Shown: piece by piece, positions 31,803 through 35,058 of the stretch
Layout of the letters: each line of letters begins with the position of its first letter
Numbering within the stretch: the first letter of the stretch is position 1
Origin: Opitutus sp. GAS368
Lineage (GTDB): Bacteria > Verrucomicrobiota > Verrucomicrobiia > Opitutales > Opitutaceae
Assembly: GCA_945862035.1 (NCBI GenBank)
Contig: CAMAXB010000002.1
Coordinates: 1-35,058 of the forward strand
Direction: 5' to 3'
DNA length: 35,058 nt
Translations under genes and position numbers: made by a program
The notes under the pieces: generated by a model
Told to the model about the DNA's origin: nothing
What the model saw: the letters and a program-made list of their open reading frames with translations, nothing else
Databases searched by the model: none

Positions 31803-32627
31803 ATGACGCTGCGACGCCTTCGGCTCACTCTTCCTGCGGCGCTGCTGTTGGCGGGGCTCCACGGTCAGACCCCGCCGTCCCCCGCGCCAGACGCGGCCCC
31901 TGTTGCGCCAGTCGCTCCGGACACGTCACTCGCCGTCCCTGCGCCCGTGGCTTCGGCCGAAGCGCCGCCGACGCCGCCCGTGGCTCCGGTCGCTTCTGCG
32001 CCTTCGTCGGCCACCCCTGCGCGAACCCTCACCAAGGAGGAGGCGCTCAAGGAAATTGACGCGGGGCTCGCGGCCTTTGACCTCACGGCCCGCGCGGAGC
32101 GGTCTCCGGTGATCCATGCCGCCATGATGACGCGGCTCACCCTCCTCCGGCAGCGGCGGGCGGATCTGGCCAAGGCCTTCAGCCCAGGTCGCTTTCGCGC
32201 GCTGCAGGCCTCGATTCTCCAGGAGGTGCAGGTGAGCGACAAGATCACGCCCGGCTTCGATCCCGATGGAGGCCGCCTGCGTCGCCCTCTGACCCTCGAC
32301 GAGTCGGTCAACACCGCCACCAGCGACGCGAACCGGATGCTCGCGCTCGACGCCGCCCGCCGGGAAGAACAGTACCGCACCGACCGCGCCGCGGAGGAGA
32401 CCTCGCGTCGTCTGATGGAGATGTCGCGCATCAACGCCGACCTCTCCCGCCTGTCGGGGCAGATTGATGCCTCGACGGTCGGCGACCCCATTCGCCGCGC
32501 CGAGCTGACCACGCGGCTGCGCGAACTCGAGCAGGAGCGCACCCGGCTGGAACTATCCTCCCAGCCGACGACCTTCGACCAGCTCCGCGCGGAGATCCAG
32601 CGGGAAGCCGACCGCGCGAGACCGTAG
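31803..32627 (+). CDS. Secreted Ala/Pro-rich protein with helical domain, function unknown
   Basis: I chose the ATG at 31803, which gives a signal peptide (MTLRRLRLTLPAALLLAGLHGQ); the upstream frame reads tRNA-derived sequence. The mature part starts with about 50 residues of Ala/Pro/Val low complexity, then a charged helical region (residues about 75-274) with probable coiled coils near LEQERTRLEL and INADLSRLSGQID. No catalytic motif is visible and I do not recognise a family. A periplasmic structural role is possible. Total length 274. Confidence 0.75.
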   Translation: MTLRRLRLTLPAALLLAGLHGQTPPSPAPDAAPVAPVAPDTSLAVPAPVASAEAPPTPPVAPVASAPSSATPARTLTKEEALKEIDAGLAAFDLTARAERSPVIHAAMMTRLTLLRQRRADLAKAFSPGRFRALQASILQEVQVSDKITPGFDPDGGRLRRPLTLDESVNTATSDANRMLALDAARREEQYRTDRAAEETSRRLMEMSRINADLSRLSGQIDASTVGDPIRRAELTTRLRELEQERTRLELSSQPTTFDQLRAEIQREADRARP

Positions 32628-32677
32628 CGGCGGCGACGAGCCCGGATGCTGGAGACCGGATGCCGGAGTCGGAAGAT

Positions 32678-32699
32678 CTGAAACCTGAGTTTCCAGAGG
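32678..32699 (+). repeat. CTGAGACCTGAG-type intergenic repeat, copy 2
   Basis: CTGAAACCTGAGTTTCCAG then AGG. It differs from the copy at 33653-33681 mainly by a seven-base gap and one substitution in the shared CTGAGTTTCC(A/G)GAGG end. Confidence 0.55.
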
Positions 32700-32765
32700 T
32701 CAGAAGTTAGGCGGGGACGGAGCGGGCACGGCCGTTGTAGCTGGGTCGCCGACCCCGGTCCGTTG

Positions 32766-32794
32766 GGTGGAGCGACTTGCCCCCAAGACGCTGG
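32766..32794 (+). repeat. Dispersed 29-base intergenic repeat, copy 2
   Basis: Matches 4396-4424 at 27 of 29 positions. Confidence 0.6.
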
Positions 32795-32820
32795 TTTTCA
32801 TTCGGCGGAGGCGGAATTGA

Positions 32821-32855
32821 GATCTGAAACTGCAAACCTGAGACCCGAGTTGGTG
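32821..32855 (+). repeat. CTGAGACCTGAG-type intergenic repeat, copy 3 (diverged)
   Basis: GATCTGAAACTGCAAACCTG followed by AGACCCGAGTTGG is a diverged member sharing the CTGAGACC core. Confidence 0.45.
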
Positions 32856-33020
32856 TCCATAGGTGGGGAGTCGGAGGTCGGCCAAGTGTTACCCTTGTCC
32901 TGACCATACCGCCTCCAGCCTCCAGTCTCCAGCCTCCGGCTTCCGGTCTCATCCATTCGTCCTTTCCCCGGGCTCCGCTCACCGCTTCACTGGACGAATG
33001 CGAAGGAGCGAGCGCAGTCC

Positions 33021-33656
33021 ATGAAAGCCGTGCTGGCGGTGCTGCGCGCCTATCCGCTACTTTTCGCCGCGGCCGTGGTGGCGGCGTTGGTCGTGCAGCT
33101 CAATCCCGCGTGGCGGGGGATCCTCATCTATGACCGCACGGCCATCGGCAGCGGCGAGGTCTGGCGCTTGTGGACGGGGCACCTGGTGCACTTTGGCTGG
33201 CCGCACTTCATCGCCGATGTGGGGCTCCTGGCGATTCTTGGTCACGCCTTGGGGCGGACGCACGCATGCTTCAGTCGGTTGGCGTTCGCGGTCATGCCCC
33301 CGTTCATCTCGCTCTGCCTCTACGTGTTTGAACCGGCGATGCAGCGCTACGCGGGCCTGAGTGCGCTGGATCTGGGGATGCTCCTCTACCTCGCGGGCCG
33401 CGGTTGGCAGCGCAATTGGCGCGACTGGTTCTGGCCGGCGATCCTCGCGATCTACGTGATCGAACTCGGCCTCGAGATCACGCGGGGCGGCGAGGGCGGG
33501 GGGGTGATTCGCTTCGATGACCCGAGTGTCCGGGTGGCGACCGGCGCCCACCTGGCTGGGGCCGCGTATGCGGTGGCGGCGTGGGTGGTTGCGCGGCGGC
33601 GGGAGCGGGGGGAGGACGGAGGACGGGAGGCGGGAGACGGGAAACCGGATGACTGA
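33021..33656 (+). CDS. Rhomboid-like (rhombosortase-type) membrane protein
   Basis: The 211-residue protein has six or so hydrophobic segments. It shows the rhombosortase/rhomboid landmarks: GEVWRLWTGHLVHFGWPHFIAD around residues 45-66 (rhomboid H-x-x-x-x-H/N loop), YAGLSALDLGML around 113 (nucleophile Ser in GLSA where most rhomboids have GxSG), and TGAHLAGAAYA around 177 with the catalytic-type His. Rhombosortases cleave GlyGly-CTERM sorting tags; none is visible in this window. The change of Gly to Ala next to the Ser leaves activity uncertain. The hydrophilic tail is low-complexity. The stop codon lies inside a dispersed repeat. Confidence 0.7.
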   Translation: MKAVLAVLRAYPLLFAAAVVAALVVQLNPAWRGILIYDRTAIGSGEVWRLWTGHLVHFGWPHFIADVGLLAILGHALGRTHACFSRLAFAVMPPFISLCLYVFEPAMQRYAGLSALDLGMLLYLAGRGWQRNWRDWFWPAILAIYVIELGLEITRGGEGGGVIRFDDPSVRVATGAHLAGAAYAVAAWVVARRRERGEDGGREAGDGKPDD

Positions 33657-33681
33657 AACGTGAGACCTGAGTTTCCGGAGG
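33653..33681 (+). repeat. CTGAGACCTGAG-type intergenic repeat, copy 4
   Basis: CTGAAACGTGAGACCTGAG followed by TTTCCGGAGG. It contains the TGA stop of the rhomboid-like gene. Confidence 0.55.
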
Positions 33682-33783
33682 GTCCGGGCAGGAGCGTCGA
33701 TTCTGGCAATCCTCGTGTAACCTATTGGGTTACTTTCGCCGAAACTCGCGCTTCGCCGGATTCCTGTTCTCCTCGGACTCCGC

Positions 33784-34491
33784 ATGACGACCTTTACTGA
33801 GCCGGCCGGCTATCCTCGCGTGCGGCGCGTGGGGAGCTTTCAGGAGCTGCTCACCACGCCGATGGCGAATGGGGTGAATGCCCTCTGCTGGGAACGATCG
33901 CTCGCCGGCAATTTCGGCGAGGTCGCACGTGCGCTGGGCTCCGGCGAGGGCATTGTTGCGATCGACGAGGATACGTTGCGGGCCCTGTCGGTGAGTGCCG
34001 CCGGCCGTAGGGCGATTGAGGTCATGCTCGCCGATCAGCGGCTTCTGCGCGACCAGGGCCTCTCGCCCGAGCTGAACATCATCCACGCTTACCCGCGGGA
34101 TGAGGAGGCGGAGGGCATCCCGACGGATGTGTTCTCCTATCACGTCGACAGCGCGCCGGTGCCAGCCGACACTTGGCTCTGCACCTACTTTGGGGCCACC
34201 AGCGAGGGCTTGCTCAACGAGGAAGCGCAGCGGCGGGTGGACGTGCCCGAGACGCGCGCCGCGCTGCTCCGTCTCTTTGGCGGGGCCGAGGGCGTGGACT
34301 TTGAGGAGTTCCTCCGCGATCGCTGCTACGATCTGCACTACGCGCCGCTTCCGGGGGCGCGGCCCTACGCGTTTGGGATCGGCAGTCTCTGGCGCATCGC
34401 CTGCGCGACGCCCGAAAATCCCGTCCTGCCTTGCGTTCACCGCGCGCCCGAAACCAAACCCGGCGACGTGCGGTTGATGATGATCAGCTGA
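33784..34491 (+). CDS. DUF1826-like protein, possible dioxygenase fold
   Basis: The 235-residue soluble protein resembles DUF1826 proteins in pattern: an early ALCWERSLAG segment (DUF1826: N-x-A-V-W-x-R), then FSYHVDSAPVPADTWLCTYFG near residues 118-138 and a late PVLPCVHRAPETKPGDVRLMM. H-x-D followed by a distant His and Arg is the metal and co-substrate pattern of Fe(II)/2-oxoglutarate dioxygenases, so a double-stranded beta-helix is plausible. Function is unknown. It begins after a pyrimidine-rich leader and is convergent with the thioesterase gene. Confidence 0.6.
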   Translation: MTTFTEPAGYPRVRRVGSFQELLTTPMANGVNALCWERSLAGNFGEVARALGSGEGIVAIDEDTLRALSVSAAGRRAIEVMLADQRLLRDQGLSPELNIIHAYPRDEEAEGIPTDVFSYHVDSAPVPADTWLCTYFGATSEGLLNEEAQRRVDVPETRAALLRLFGGAEGVDFEEFLRDRCYDLHYAPLPGARPYAFGIGSLWRIACATPENPVLPCVHRAPETKPGDVRLMMIS

Positions 34492-34506
34492 GGGTTCGGA
34501 CAAGCC

Positions 34507-34521
34507 GGGGTCGCTGACCCC
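34507..34521. terminator. GGGGTC/GACCCC hairpin between convergent genes
   Basis: A perfect six-base stem with loop GCT lies between the stops at 34491 and 34546 and could serve both genes. The same motif occurs at 31059-31073 and, with one change, 32742-32756, so it is also a dispersed repeat. Confidence 0.45.
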
Positions 34522-34545
34522 GGCGGCGGGTTTGCTGAAACTGCT

Positions 34546-34968
34546 CTAGCCGAGCGCGGCGCGGGTCTTTTCCGGCATCGGCATGGCTTCCATGCGTCCG
34601 GCGGAGTCCTGGCTGACGTGCACCGTCGACATCCGCCCGTTGGCGACCTCGGTCCAGCGTCCGGCCCGGTCCTTTTCGAAGACGAAGGCGTAGGCGAGGT
34701 GGCTCGGTCCGGTCTCCGTGACCGTGCCGGTGATACGCACCACATCGCCGCACCGCAGGGGGCGGAGAAAGTTGCAGGCCGCCTCGCGTCGCGGCCACCC
34801 GAGGCGCACGCCCTCGGGCGTCGTGCTCATCATCGCCAGGCCAAGCGTCCGGAACCACTCATGCTCACACACCTCCATCCAACGATAGAAATTCGAGAAG
34901 TGCATGAGCCCGGCGGCATCCGTCTCGTGGAATTCAACCCGGCGCGTGATGGTGAAAGAGGAGGGCAT
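34546..34968 (-). CDS. Acyl-CoA thioesterase, 4-hydroxybenzoyl-CoA thioesterase/YbgC-like hot-dog fold
   Basis: The product from the ATG at 34968 (MPSSFTITRRVEFHETD) has 140 residues, the normal size for a hot-dog thioesterase that hydrolyses acyl-CoA. The active-site segment VEFHETDAAGLMHFSNFYRW contains the catalytic Asp-x-x-Gly-x-x-H/N pattern (D-A-A-G-L-M-H-F-S-N-F) and is followed by EACNFLRPLRCGD, a typical second strand. An ATG eight codons upstream is possible but adds a repeat-derived extension. Substrate chain is unknown. No partner gene is adjacent within the window. Confidence 0.88.
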   Translation of the reverse strand: MPSSFTITRRVEFHETDAAGLMHFSNFYRWMEVCEHEWFRTLGLAMMSTTPEGVRLGWPRREAACNFLRPLRCGDVVRITGTVTETGPSHLAYAFVFEKDRAGRWTEVANGRMSTVHVSQDSAGRMEAMPMPEKTRAALG

Positions 34969-34980
34969 GGATGGGGAGTG

Positions 34981-34997
34981 GGTAATGACCAATTACC
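34981..34997. repeat. GGTAAT/ATTACC inverted repeat in a low-complexity intergenic tail
   Basis: GGTAAT and ATTACC flank GACCA and are followed by further AATGGGCAATGACTAATGG-type tandem similarity. It lies 13 bases upstream of the thioesterase start. Possibly an operator, more likely a simple repeat. Confidence 0.3.
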
Positions 34998-35058
34998 AAT
35001 GGGCAATGACTAATGGGGACGGGTGGTGGTCGAGGGGAAGGATGTAGGGGGGGGGAGC

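Larger units (their letters stand above)
32628..33020. other. Gene-free interval rich in dispersed repeats
   Basis: These 393 bases contain no supported gene. They hold copies of four repeat types: CTGAAACCTGAG type at 32678-32699 and 32821-32855, TGGGTC-GCC-GACCCC at 32742-32756, the 29-base repeat at 32766-32794, and an ACAAGGGTAACAC sequence (minus strand) at 32886-32898. A tract of CCTCCAGCCTCCAGTCTCCAG type lies near 32911-32935. Confidence 0.6.

Noticed and set aside
31279..31862. Minus-strand frames reading WADWDSNPDSRDYESPAL and similar
   Set aside because: This is the known false translation of a tRNA gene read on the wrong strand; the tRNA and its duplicate explain it.

Overview
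This GC-rich window (the genes read like roughly 65-70% GC) looks like chromosome from a member of Verrucomicrobiota, most likely Opitutaceae. The lineage call is an inference. It rests on a TonB-dependent receptor with an EMEAFSVTGS-type plug, a single-chain glycyl-tRNA synthetase, secreted multi-domain TonB_C-like proteins, a MoxR/DUF58/Bat operon, and starts that mostly lack Shine-Dalgarno sites and follow pyrimidine-rich leaders. No rRNA, CRISPR array or intact transposase was seen.

Layout. 0-5.3 kb: ung, a Fic-domain gene flanked by a duplicated gene end, a flavin-reductase-like gene and glyQS (all minus strand), then the first TonB_C-repeat protein. 5.3-9.1 kb: two hypothetical genes and two more secreted TonB_C-repeat proteins, with structured intergenic repeats. 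9.3-22.1 kb: an apparent sigma-54 regulon. It contains a class A beta-lactamase-like serine hydrolase, a TonB-dependent receptor, a TlpA-like protein without active-site cysteines, a DapB-like dehydrogenase, an NtrC-type activator without the phospho-acceptor Asp, a GltS-type symporter and two tandem secreted amidohydrolases, the second broken by an in-frame amber codon. 22.3-29.3 kb: a compact MoxR-DUF58-BatA-BatB-BatD operon in which the BatC-like and BatE-like parts appear fused onto BatB and BatD. 29.4-35.06 kb: a cupin, small hypotheticals, a FitAB/VapBC-type toxin-antitoxin pair with a palindromic operator, a CAU tRNA whose 3' end is duplicated around a hairpin array, a secreted coiled-coil protein, a rhomboid-like membrane protein, a DUF1826-like protein and a hot-dog thioesterase.

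The most interesting reading is the 10.3-17.6 kb region. Four sequences with the GG-N10-GC spacing of sigma-54 promoters sit upstream of the beta-lactamase-like gene, the TonB receptor, the dehydrogenase and the symporter/amidohydrolase operon. Three of them begin with the same TGGCAT. Paired inverted repeats of the form GTTG-N-CAAC lie just upstream, where an enhancer-binding protein would bind, and the only such activator is encoded in the middle. The proposed pathway is: outer-membrane uptake by the TonB receptor, periplasmic hydrolysis of an amide or N-acyl amino acid by the amidohydrolases and perhaps the serine hydrolase, Na+-coupled uptake of a glutamate-like product, then oxidation by the dehydrogenase. 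The substrate is unknown; an N-acyl or D-amino-acid compound is a guess from family membership.
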